NCBI RefSeq assembly: GCF_050107715.1
Contig: NZ_JBNILN010000008.1
Location: 1-64,000 of the forward strand
Source of the DNA: Metabacillus_B sp050107715
GTDB taxonomy: Bacteria > Bacillota > Bacilli > Bacillales > Bacillaceae
DNA length: 64,000 nucleotides
Direction: 5' to 3'
This document shows positions 42,635 to 50,664 of the stretch, piece by piece (the stretch's first letter is position 1; every line of letters begins with the position of its first letter). The notes beneath the pieces are model-generated. The model ran no database searches, was not told the origin of the DNA, and saw only the letters and a program-made list of their open reading frames with translations. A program made the translations under genes and the position numbers.

Positions 42635-43213
42635 TTAAACTTCTAAACCATAATTTCGGCAAAGAGATGCCAGCCCCCCTGAAAACCCGCTGCCGATTGC
42701 ATTGAATTTCCAGTCAGAACCATGTTTATAAAGCTCGCAAATAACAACAGCTGTTTCAATGGAAAAATCTTCTCCTAAATCGTAGCGGAGGATTTCTTTA
42801 TCCGTTTGGGCATCCACAATCCTGACAAACGCGTTGGAAACCTGTCCGAAATTCTGTCTGCGGGACTCTGCATCGTGAATGGTAACGGCAATTCCAATTT
42901 TTTGGATATGGGCAGGCATTAGCGAGAAGTCTACGAGAATCTGCTCATCATCCCCGTCCCCTTCACCTGTACGATTATCTCCTGTGTGCTCTACTGCACC
43001 ATTCGGGCTTTTCAGCTGATTGTAAAAAATAAATTCACTGTCATTTTGAACTTTTCCTGAAGCATCCGCCATAAATGCAGTTGCATCCAAATCAAAATCA
43101 TTGCCTCCGCTATAACGGTTCGTATCCCAGCCAAGCCCAACCACTACTTTAGTCAGCCCTGGATTGGTTTTCGTCAAGTCAATGCGCTGTCCCTTAGATA
43201 ACGAGAGTGTCAT
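42635..43213 (-). CDS. TerD family protein (third copy)
   Basis: A 192-residue TerD/YceD-like calcium-binding stress protein. LSLSKGQRIDLTK at the start, GLGWDTNRYSGGNDFDLDA (about 25-43), EHTGDNRTGEGDGDDEQI (about 77-94) and FSIETAVVICELYKHGSDWKFNAIGSG are the family signatures with the acidic metal loops. The ATG at 43213 follows GGAGG; an in-frame extension to 43372 has no ribosome site. Confidence 0.95.
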   Translation of the reverse strand: MTLSLSKGQRIDLTKTNPGLTKVVVGLGWDTNRYSGGNDFDLDATAFMADASGKVQNDSEFIFYNQLKSPNGAVEHTGDNRTGEGDGDDEQILVDFSLMPAHIQKIGIAVTIHDAESRRQNFGQVSNAFVRIVDAQTDKEILRYDLGEDFSIETAVVICELYKHGSDWKFNAIGSGFSGGLASLCRNYGLEV

Positions 43214-43252
43214 GGGTATCCTCCATTCATTTTTAATGTTCGCTCTGCAGTT

Positions 43253-43287
43253 TAAAAAAGGGGAGACCTGCAAACAGCAGCCCCCCC
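43253..43287 (-). terminator. Terminator-like hairpin between second and third terD
   Basis: Minus-strand GGGG...CTGC, TGTTT loop, GCAG...CCCC followed by TTTTTT, inside the 166-base gap between the TerD genes. It may act as a partial terminator or stabiliser. Confidence 0.5.
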
Positions 43288-43379
43288 TTTGCTGTACACC
43301 TGTCAGATCCGTGATGCCCAGCTTAATAGAGAAGGCTGACCGCTCGCGTAAAGTCACCCCTGTTTCATGCAATCGCCGT

Positions 43380-43958
43380 TTAGACGTTCAAGCCGTAGTC
43401 GCTTACCAGTGAACCAAGGCCACCCTGATAGCCGCTGCCGATTGCACTGAACTTCCACTCGCTGCCATGACGGTATAGCTCACCTACAACAACAGCTGTT
43501 TCAATAGAGAAGTCCTCGCCAAGATCGTAGCGGATCAGCTCTTCGCCATTTGTTTCGTTTAAGATACGCACATAAGAATTGCTGACTTGTCCAAAATTCT
43601 GGCTGCGTGTTTCCGCATCATGAATCGTAATCGTAAATGCGATTTTCTGAATGTTTTCCGGAACGCCAGGCAGGTTCACTTTTACCTGCTCATCATCGCC
43701 TTCCCCTTCGCCAGTACGGTTGTCTCCTGTATGCTCAACCGCACCGTTCGCACCTTTTGTATTGTTGTAGAAAACAAAATCTGCTTCGGAAGAGCATTTT
43801 CCTTCCGCGTTTAAAAGGAATACAGAGGAATCAAGGTCAAAGTCCTGTCCGCCGTCATACTTATTTACGTCCCATCCAAGACCTACAACAATATTCGTCA
43901 GACCCGGATTTGATTTAGTTAAATCTACTTTTTGTCCTTTTGCTAAACTGATTGCCAT
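43380..43958 (-). CDS. TerD family protein (second copy)
   Basis: A 192-residue TerD-family protein, the closest of the three to B. subtilis YceD. ISLAKGQKVDLTKSNPGL, GLGWDVNKYDGGQDFDLDSS, EHTGDNRTGEGEGDDEQVKV and ETAVVVGELYRHGSEWKFSAIGSG carry the acidic calcium/metal loops. Very similar in length and sequence to the copy at 42635, so the two likely arose by tandem duplication. Confidence 0.95.
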   Translation of the reverse strand: MAISLAKGQKVDLTKSNPGLTNIVVGLGWDVNKYDGGQDFDLDSSVFLLNAEGKCSSEADFVFYNNTKGANGAVEHTGDNRTGEGEGDDEQVKVNLPGVPENIQKIAFTITIHDAETRSQNFGQVSNSYVRILNETNGEELIRYDLGEDFSIETAVVVGELYRHGSEWKFSAIGSGYQGGLGSLVSDYGLNV

Positions 43959-44004
43959 TTTAATAACCTCGCTTTAATTGGATTTTTATCAGACTGTTAT
44001 TCTA

Positions 44005-44601
44005 TTAAACGTAACGGTTCGCAATCTCGCTGATCGACGCATCTTTTGTTCCATCGCCAACCGCGTTGAACTTCCACTCCCCGTTATGACGGTAAATCTC
44101 GCCTGGAACAAGAGCCATCAGCCCGGAAAAATTGTCTGTCAGGTTAAAATGAACAAGCTCACTGCTGTTTGAGTTGTCCAGGACACGGATAAACGCATTT
44201 TGAATCATCCCAAAGTCCTGCTTGCGCTGAACACCCTGATAAATATTTACAACGAAAACCAGCCTATGTATATGTGCAGGGATGCGGCCAAGGTCCACTC
44301 TGATTTGCTCATCGTCGCCTTCCCCTTCTCCAGTCAGGTTGTCCCCTGAGTGCTGGACGCTCCCGCAGCTGCTTGTTTTATTTCCAAAATAAACTAAATC
44401 CTTTTTATCCGCCAGCTTGCCGTTCTCATTCAGCATCAGCACAGATGCATCACAATCGATATTGCTGCTTCCTCCGCCGAAACCAAAGAACCCGCCGCTT
44501 TTCTTAACTGGATCCCAGCCTAGCCCAACCGTTATGGAAGATAAACCGGCTCTGCCTTTTGTTAAATCAATCTTCTGTCCTTTTTGCAAGGATATAGCCA
44601 T
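44005..44601 (-). CDS. TerD family protein (first copy, YceC-like)
   Basis: A 198-residue TerD paralogue, more diverged than the other two: it has a glycine-rich insertion KKSGGFFGFGGGSSNIDCD (about 32-50) as in B. subtilis YceC, then QHSGDNLTGEGEGDDEQIRV. AAGGAG lies 8 bases upstream. First gene of the ter operon, behind the promoter at 44694-44723. Confidence 0.94.
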   Translation of the reverse strand: MAISLQKGQKIDLTKGRAGLSSITVGLGWDPVKKSGGFFGFGGGSSNIDCDASVLMLNENGKLADKKDLVYFGNKTSSCGSVQHSGDNLTGEGEGDDEQIRVDLGRIPAHIHRLVFVVNIYQGVQRKQDFGMIQNAFIRVLDNSNSSELVHFNLTDNFSGLMALVPGEIYRHNGEWKFNAVGDGTKDASISEIANRYV

Positions 44602-44693
44602 TCTTCAACACTCCTTCCCAGTTATAAAGCCTTTAAAACCTTGTCCAGCAAGCATGCAAACTGTAATGAAGCTGCATACAGCATTCCAAGAAA

Positions 44694-44723
44694 ATGATAC
44701 CACATATTTTCCAAAGCATTCAA
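44694..44723 (-). promoter_or_regulatory. Putative promoter of the ter operon
   Basis: On the minus strand TTGAAT (44718-44723), an 18-base spacer and an extended -10 TGG-TATCAT (44694-44699), 93 bases before the first terD. I could not find a clear sigma-B or sigma-W site here. Confidence 0.5.
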
Positions 44724-44869
44724 CTTTGAGCGACAATCCTCCCGTTCTTTCCTGCGGGTGAAAACGCCTATAGGTTGATTATACGCTCAAGCCCGCCGAA
44801 AGGTTTCGTTTTTTGGTGAAATGGGGTTTGCGGTAAATTTTTCTAGGTTTTGGAGCGGGATTTTTCGGG

Positions 44870-45450
44870 TGGGGTCTGGCCCGGCTTTCGCTAAAGTATT
44901 AAAGCTCCGGCACCATTTCTCTTAAACGTTGGCGGACAAGGGATTGCGAAGTCACGCCTCTGTCCCCTGATGCGGTGAAGCAGCAGGGGACAGGCACCGC
45001 GCCTGACCCCGCTTTCGCTGGCTCGTACTAAAGCTCCGGCACCAGACCTGCCAGTTCTTGGTGAGAAAGGCCCGACCCCGTGACGCCTCCATCCCTCGCC
45101 CCTCTACAGCAGTAAAGTTTCGGTACCGTTCTGTGCTATCTCTTTGCCAGGCGTCTGACTTCGTTTGATAACTCCGGATGCCATTACTGCCTCCGGCCCC
45201 CACTCTGCTAAAGCACTAAACCTCCGTCCCCAATCTGATTGACATGCTGCAGCACAAGGATTCCCAAGGTCTCTGCTCTGTCCCCCAAAAGGCAGAAAAA
45301 CAGGGTCGGAGCATGGCTCCGACCCCAATTATGTCTACTAATCCAGCTCCGTCCCCTAACCCTTAAAAGCGCTGGGGGAGTAGGAATCAGGGGTTTCTCC
45401 CTCCAGCCCCCAATGCTTTACCGCGCCGGGGGTCGGAGGAGCCACATGCC
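44870..45450 (-). repeat. Dispersed intergenic repeat, copy B (inverted relative to A)
   Basis: The plus strand reads, block for block, the reverse complement of 30964-31506: GGGTCTGGCCCG, AAAGCTCCGGCACCA, AGCAGCAGGGGACAGGCACC, CTAAAGCACTAAACCTCC, CACAAGG, GGGTCGGAGC-ATGGCTCCGACCC, AATTATGTCTAC, AAAAGCGCTGGGGGAG, AATGCTTTACCGCG. No frame here looks like a gene. The rest of the 44724-45544 gap shows nothing else. Confidence 0.75.
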
Positions 45451-45544
45451 CTGTTTGCAGAAGAAACCTGCCTGCTGTTTAATGTCTGCAAAAACGAGCC
45501 ATAAAAAAGTTTCCGTAAAGCTCACGTTCTGCCGCCCGGACTCT

Positions 45545-46618
45545 TTACTTCCTGTGCATCTTAAATTCCAGGAACAGTTCGTTGTAATGAGCGAGCATTT
45601 TTTTGCCGAGGTTGTCGTAGACTTCGAGCTTAGCTGTTGTTTCCGGATCCGGGTAGAAGCGCTTATCTCCTGAAATGTCCTCGGGAAGAAGCGGGAGGGC
45701 TTCTCTGTTCGGTGTGGAATAACCGACATATTCAGCATTTTGAGCAGCGATTTCGGGCTGAAGCATGAAGTTGATGAATTGATGGGCTGCTTCCGTATTG
45801 GCGGCGGTGCTTGGAATGACCATGTTGTCGAACCACAAGTTGGAGCCTTCTTCCGGTACGACATAGTCAAGCTTCTCATTCTCGCTCATGATTTCTGAGG
45901 CATCTCCTGACCAGACGACGCCTGCAGCGGCTTCTTCGCTGGCGAGGAGCATTTTGATTTCGTCACCGACGATGGCTTTGACGTTAGGGGTGAGCTCAGT
46001 CAGCTTCGTTTTCGCTTCTTGAAGATGAGCTTCATTGGTGTCGTTAAGTGAATAGCCGAGGCTGTTTAAGCCCATTCCCATCACTTCTCTTGCTCCGTCA
46101 GCCAGCAGGATTTGATTTTCCAAATCTTTTCTCCACAAGTCATCCCAGCTCGTGATTTGTTTTCCTCCGAGCATGCCGGGATTGTAAACGATGCCGACCG
46201 TTCCCCAAAAATAAGGGATGGAGTACTGATTGTCGGGATCAAAGGATAAATTCAGAAACCGCTCATCGATGTTTTTCAGATTAGGAATCTTCGTATGGTC
46301 GAGCGGGAGCAGCAGGTTCTCTTCCTTCATTTTGCTGATGGCGTATTCGGACGGGACCGCGATATCAAACGTTGTTCCGCCTTGGGAGATTTTTGTCATC
46401 ATAGCTTCGTTGGAATCGAAGGTTTGGTAGACTACTTTAATACCTGACTCTTTTTCAAACCGATCCACGAGCTCGGGATCAATGTAGTCCCCCCAGTTGT
46501 AGATGGTGAGCGTGTTTCCGCCTGAATAGCCTTGGGAACGGTTCAGCTGATTAATGGAAATTAATAAAACGGCAGAAAGGATGGAAATGATAAGAAAAGC
46601 ACGCAGAAGCTGATTCAT
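45545..46618 (-). CDS. potD: Spermidine/putrescine-binding protein PotD
   Basis: A 357-residue extracellular solute-binding protein for polyamines: LTIYNWGDYIDPELVDRFEKESGIKVVYQTF (about 37-67) and YSIPYFWGTVGIVYNP (about 132-147) are PotD signatures. The N-terminus is an uncleaved-looking hydrophobic anchor (about 5-24) with no lipobox cysteine, so it is probably tethered by that helix. Overlaps potC by 4 bases. Confidence 0.93.
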   Translation of the reverse strand: MNQLLRAFLIISILSAVLLISINQLNRSQGYSGGNTLTIYNWGDYIDPELVDRFEKESGIKVVYQTFDSNEAMMTKISQGGTTFDIAVPSEYAISKMKEENLLLPLDHTKIPNLKNIDERFLNLSFDPDNQYSIPYFWGTVGIVYNPGMLGGKQITSWDDLWRKDLENQILLADGAREVMGMGLNSLGYSLNDTNEAHLQEAKTKLTELTPNVKAIVGDEIKMLLASEEAAAGVVWSGDASEIMSENEKLDYVVPEEGSNLWFDNMVIPSTAANTEAAHQFINFMLQPEIAAQNAEYVGYSTPNREALPLLPEDISGDKRFYPDPETTAKLEVYDNLGKKMLAHYNELFLEFKMHRK

Positions 46619-47418
46619 TTTCGGATTTCCACCCCTTTCATGCGATTGCTGCGCTGAGTAATGAAATAATAGCCGATGACCAGACTAATGGTTACCAGGA
46701 AAATTAAAGTGGAGAGCGCATTAATGGTTAGTGAAATCCCTTGCCTTGCCAGCGAGTAGATTTCGACCGACAAGGTAGAGAAGCCGCTGCCGGTTACAAA
46801 GAATGTGACGGCAAAGTCATCCAGCGAGTAGGTCAGCGCCATAAAAAAGCCAGCGAAAATGCCTGGTGTGATGTAGGGGATCACGACTTTGGACAGGACC
46901 TCCCATTTACTTGCTCCCAAGTCCCTTGCCGCATCGACAAGGCTTGAGCTCATTTCTTCAAGCTTTGGCAGGACCATGATGACAACGATGGGAACGCTGA
47001 ATGCGATGTGGGAAAGCAGAACGGATGTAAATCCAAGCCTGATGCCGATCATGGTGAACAAAATCAGGAAGGAAGCACCGATGATAACGTCCGGACTAAC
47101 GATCAAGACATTATTTAAGGTAAGCAGTGTGTTTTTTATACGCCTTCTTTTCACATAGGTGATCGCTAATGCTCCCAGTACCCCGATGATTGTAGAGATG
47201 GCAGATGAAAGCAAAGCGATGATCAGTGTGTTCAGAACGATGATCAGAAGCCTCGTATCCTGGAAAACCTCTTTATACCAATCAAGTGTAAAGCCTTCAA
47301 ATTCTCTCATTGTTCCGCCGCTGTTAAAGGAGTAGTACATAAGGTAAAAAATAGGCGCATAGAGGATGGCAAAGACCAGGACTAAGTAAAGGTTTGAAAG
47401 CTTGCTGTTTTTCCTCAT
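46615..47418 (-). CDS. potC: Polyamine ABC transporter permease PotC
   Basis: A 267-residue permease with six helices and the EAA loop LVDAARDLGASKWEVLSKVVIPYITPGIFAG (about 160-190) that contacts the ATPase. Overlaps potB and potD by 4 bases each, so the chain is translationally coupled. Confidence 0.93.
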   Translation of the reverse strand: MRKNSKLSNLYLVLVFAILYAPIFYLMYYSFNSGGTMREFEGFTLDWYKEVFQDTRLLIIVLNTLIIALLSSAISTIIGVLGALAITYVKRRRIKNTLLTLNNVLIVSPDVIIGASFLILFTMIGIRLGFTSVLLSHIAFSVPIVVIMVLPKLEEMSSSLVDAARDLGASKWEVLSKVVIPYITPGIFAGFFMALTYSLDDFAVTFFVTGSGFSTLSVEIYSLARQGISLTINALSTLIFLVTISLVIGYYFITQRSNRMKGVEIRK

Positions 47419-48218
47419 CTTGCGCTCCTCCTTCCCGTGTTGGTAAATAGAATGATAATCGCCATTGCGAGGATCAGGAATACGGCAATGGTGGCTCCCA
47501 TCCCCCAGTCCTGGGTCACAAGGAAATGCTGCTCAATGGCCGTTCCAAGAGTAATGACACGGTTGCCTGCAATCAGCCTTGTAATCATAAACAGCGAGAG
47601 GGCTGGAATGAATACAGCCTGGCAGCCTGATTTCACACCGGAAATGGTTAACGGGAAAATGATCCGTTTAAACGTTGTCCATGAGGAAGAACCGAGGTCC
47701 CTCGCTGCATCCAGGAAGGATGGATTCAATTTCTCAATCGAATTATAAATCGGCAAAATCATGAAAGGGATAAAGATATAGACGGAAACGAAGACAAAGC
47801 TGAAATCAGTAAACAGAATCTGCTGTCTTCCGGCTCCTAGCCATTCCAGCAAATTGTTGGCCGTTCCATATGTGCCGAAGATTCCCAGGAACGCATAAGC
47901 TTTCAGCAGAAGATTAATCCAGGTAGGCAGAATGATGAGCAGCAGCCAAAGCTGTTTGTGCTTCGTTTTTGTAAGGAAATAGGCTGTCGGGTAAGCAATG
48001 AGCAGCGAGAACAATGTAATCAGGAATGCATACCAGAAAGAGCTCAGTGTCATTTGCATGTAAACAGGCGTAAAGAATTTCGCATAGTTGGATAGCGTCA
48101 GATTTCCTTCAATATCAAAGAGGGAATAATAAAAAATGAGAACGACCGGCGCTGCTACAAACAGCACCATCCATAGAATGTAAGGGATTAAATACAGGTT
48201 GCGGGTGTTAGTTTGCAT
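47415..48218 (-). CDS. potB: Polyamine ABC transporter permease PotB
   Basis: A 267-residue permease, six helices, EAA loop FLDAARDLGSSSWTTFKRIIFPLTISGVKSG. The ATG at 48218 (MQTNTRNLYLIPY) lies after GAGGGAG and overlaps the potA end by 11 bases; further in-frame codons upstream lie inside potA. Confidence 0.92.
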   Translation of the reverse strand: MQTNTRNLYLIPYILWMVLFVAAPVVLIFYYSLFDIEGNLTLSNYAKFFTPVYMQMTLSSFWYAFLITLFSLLIAYPTAYFLTKTKHKQLWLLLIILPTWINLLLKAYAFLGIFGTYGTANNLLEWLGAGRQQILFTDFSFVFVSVYIFIPFMILPIYNSIEKLNPSFLDAARDLGSSSWTTFKRIIFPLTISGVKSGCQAVFIPALSLFMITRLIAGNRVITLGTAIEQHFLVTQDWGMGATIAVFLILAMAIIILFTNTGRRSAR

Positions 48219-49311
48219 AGCCGTCTCCCTCGTAGGATTCGAGACGCTTATCAAATTCTTCTTCCGTTTCATTAAACCGCATGACATGAATGGCTTCAGG
48301 CTCAAAGTCCAGTCCGATTTCTTCTCCTACAGACGCTTTTTTCGTAGAATGAACGAGCCATTCATTGCCGGCTTCATCGTAGCAGCAAATTTCATAATGA
48401 ACGCCTCTGAATAATTGGGAATCTACCTGAACCTGAAGCTTCCCGGCATTTTTTACCGTAATGGCTAAATCCTCCGGCCTTACTACAATTTCCACTTTTT
48501 CATTCGGATGAAATCCGCGATCCACGCATTCAAAGACCTTATCTGCAAATTCCACCCGGTAATCTTCCACCATTGTTCCAGGGACAATATTGGATTCGCC
48601 GATAAAATCTGCAACAAACCGATTGATCGGTTCATCGTATATATCTGTCGGTGTTCCGCTCTGCTGGATTTTCCCTTTGTTCAGAACAAAGATTTCATCG
48701 GACATTGCGAGCGCTTCTTCCTGGTCATGTGTAACAAAAATGAACGTAATGCCAAGTCTTCGCTGCAGCTCTTTCAATTCGTACTGCATCTCTGTCCGAA
48801 GCTTAAGATCAAGGGCAGATAGCGGCTCATCAAGTAAAATGACCTCCGGCTCGTTGACGATAGCCCGTGCAATGGCTACACGCTGCCTTTGCCCACCGGA
48901 CATCTCTGCAATTTCCCGGGTTTCATAGCCTTCTAAATTAACAAATTTTAAGGCTTCCTTCACTTTTTCTGTAATCTTCTCTTTTTTAACCTTTTTAATC
49001 CGTAATCCGAACGCAACGTTTTCAAATACGTTCAAGTGCGGGAAAAGGGCGTAATCTTGAAAAACCGTGTTTACCTGGCGCTTGTTGGCCGGTATCTTGT
49101 TGATTAATTTATCGTTAAAATAGATGCTGCCGCCAGTCGGCTCGGTAAATCCGGCAATCAGGCGGAGAATGGTTGTTTTCCCGCATGCTGATGGTCCAAG
49201 CAGTGTATAAAATTTGCCCCGCTCAATTTCAAAGCTGACATGATTTAGCACAGCCGCTTCATCAAATTGCTTTGTTACTCCCTCAAATCGTATGATCGTC
49301 TCGTTATTCAT
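48208..49311 (-). CDS. potA: Polyamine ABC transporter ATP-binding protein PotA
   Basis: A 367-residue ATPase. Walker A GPSACGKTT (about 39-47; an unusual Ala before Cys), Q loop VFQDYALFPH, signature MSGGQRQRVAIARA (about 138-151), Walker B VILLDEPLSALD, then a C-terminal TOBE domain from about 240. It powers uptake through PotBC. Confidence 0.95.
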   Translation of the reverse strand: MNNETIIRFEGVTKQFDEAAVLNHVSFEIERGKFYTLLGPSACGKTTILRLIAGFTEPTGGSIYFNDKLINKIPANKRQVNTVFQDYALFPHLNVFENVAFGLRIKKVKKEKITEKVKEALKFVNLEGYETREIAEMSGGQRQRVAIARAIVNEPEVILLDEPLSALDLKLRTEMQYELKELQRRLGITFIFVTHDQEEALAMSDEIFVLNKGKIQQSGTPTDIYDEPINRFVADFIGESNIVPGTMVEDYRVEFADKVFECVDRGFHPNEKVEIVVRPEDLAITVKNAGKLQVQVDSQLFRGVHYEICCYDEAGNEWLVHSTKKASVGEEIGLDFEPEAIHVMRFNETEEEFDKRLESYEGDGYAN

Positions 49312-49335
49312 AGCAGCCTCCCTTTAGTGGTTAAA

Positions 49336-49345
49336 CAAACGTTTG
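49336..49345. promoter_or_regulatory. Palindrome between potR and potA
   Basis: CAAACGTTTG, a perfect 10-bp palindrome within TTAAACAAACGTTTGATTA, sits just past the potR stop codon and 25 bases before potA. It could be an internal operator of PotR; inference only. Confidence 0.35.
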
Positions 49346-49346
49346 A

Positions 49347-49889
49347 TTATAAGTAGGATTCAGTTGCGACGAGGATGATCTCTGTCTCGCCACTAAAATC
49401 ATTGATAAATTGATGGGAATCGGAAGCAGAAAAATAGATGGATTCCCCTGCTTCTGCCTGATAGGAGCGGGTGCCAATTCGTATGGATACCCTTCCTTTC
49501 AGCACATATCCGAATGTTTCAGAGGAAGACGCTTCGAATTGTTTAAACTCTCCTTTTTCTTCAAAAGAGAGGATAATCGGGTCCATTTCTTTTTCGTTGG
49601 ATTCAGGAACCAGCCATCTTATGGAATAGCCCTTTTCTTCATCCTTATATTCGGTTTGTTCCTCTTCAGCATAAACGACTTTTTGAACGTCATCTCCTGC
49701 ATGAAAGAACTTTTCCGGGCTGCACCCCAAAACTTCCAGTATATTAAAAAATGTATCCAGCGAAGGTGAACTTAAATCTCTTTCCAGCTGCGAAATATAC
49801 CCTTTGCTTAAATCTGTGCGTTCCCCAAGCTCCCCTTGAGTCAATCCGCTTTTTAATCGCAGGTTCTTTATTTTCTTCCCAATTTGCAT
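49347..49889 (-). CDS. potR: XRE-cupin transcriptional regulator of the polyamine operon (PotR-like)
   Basis: A 180-residue regulator. N-terminal Cro/C1 helix-turn-helix (LTQGELGERTDLSKGYISQLERD, about 16-38) and C-terminal cupin domain with GYVLKGRVSIRIG and AGESIYFSASDSHQFIN. First gene of the potRABCD unit, 35 bases before potA. By analogy it senses polyamines. Confidence 0.87.
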   Translation of the reverse strand: MQIGKKIKNLRLKSGLTQGELGERTDLSKGYISQLERDLSSPSLDTFFNILEVLGCSPEKFFHAGDDVQKVVYAEEEQTEYKDEEKGYSIRWLVPESNEKEMDPIILSFEEKGEFKQFEASSSETFGYVLKGRVSIRIGTRSYQAEAGESIYFSASDSHQFINDFSGETEIILVATESYL

Positions 49890-50183
49890 ACAGGATCCTT
49901 CTTTTCTTTTTAGAATGGCTTGAAGAAGTTTTGTATTCCCTTACTAAAAGTTTACTTTAAGCATTTCTTATTATAATCTTTTCATTTAATTTTTCAACAG
50001 GACGGGACAAACCGCAAGCGCCTGGAAGGAATGAAGTTCTGCTAAATGCGCGACGTCCTTCTGCAGTAAAGAACTAACTGACCAGCATCCTGAGGTCCTC
50101 AGCACTTCGAGGGGCTAGTCCCTTGAACTGGATCAGGAAATGCGATGCATCCGCTAGGACCTGTTTCATCCTTTCCTACACAA

Positions 50184-50214
50184 CAAAAAAACACACCGTA
50201 TCCAATACGGTGTG
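50184..50214 (-). terminator. Terminator of the monooxygenase gene
   Basis: CACACCGTAT, TGG loop, ATACGGTGTG followed by seven Ts on the minus strand. The 49980-50180 gap before it holds only GC-rich spacer (CCGCAAGCGCCTGG) reminiscent of Bacillus intergenic repeats. Confidence 0.9.
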
Positions 50215-50223
50215 CGAATCTCA

Positions 50224-50511
50224 CTATACTTTTTCCAGAAAATACACATTTCTCGTTTCGATAAGAGGTGCGATGGTTTCCCGGTAAGCTTTGTAATGAT
50301 CTGAAGCGATGTGGGCGTCTACTGCCTTTTGATCTTTCCAGTTTTCATAAAAGACAAAAATGGCCGGGTCGTCCTTTGAGCGGTGAAGATCGTAGCTGAT
50401 GCAGCCTTCTTCTGCTCTGGAAGGGGCAATCACTTTTTTCATTTCTTTAAAAAGATTCTCTTCCATTCCAGGTTTTGCCTTCATGATGGCGTTGATCGTG
50501 ATTTGGGACAT
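50224..50511 (-). CDS. Putative quinol monooxygenase (ABM domain)
   Basis: A 95-residue dimeric alpha-beta barrel of the antibiotic biosynthesis monooxygenase/YgiN family: GCISYDLHRSKDDPAIFVFYENWKDQKAVDAHIAS is typical. The ATG at 50511 is 7 bases after AGGAGG; the ATG at 50517 is too close. Substrate unknown. Confidence 0.88.
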   Translation of the reverse strand: MSQITINAIMKAKPGMEENLFKEMKKVIAPSRAEEGCISYDLHRSKDDPAIFVFYENWKDQKAVDAHIASDHYKAYRETIAPLIETRNVYFLEKV

Positions 50512-50664
50512 GCTCATTCCTCCTAGCTTTTACGATTTCACTATAAAACAAAATACTCCGGGTTAGGTAACCATCTGCTTGTACATTCCAATGTTTAATC
50601 TTTCACCAACTCGGTTATTCAAACACTATGGCTAAAAGTCACTTAATAAAAAGGAGTTTTATAC

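Noticed and set aside
44933..45673. Frames over the repeat next to potD (including a 144-codon plus frame)
   Set aside because: Located in repeat copy B or antisense to potD, with no start signal.
49980..50180. Possible small RNA or gene in the gap between potR and the monooxygenase gene
   Set aside because: Only GC-rich spacer with short dyads; no promoter-terminator pair other than that of the flanking genes.
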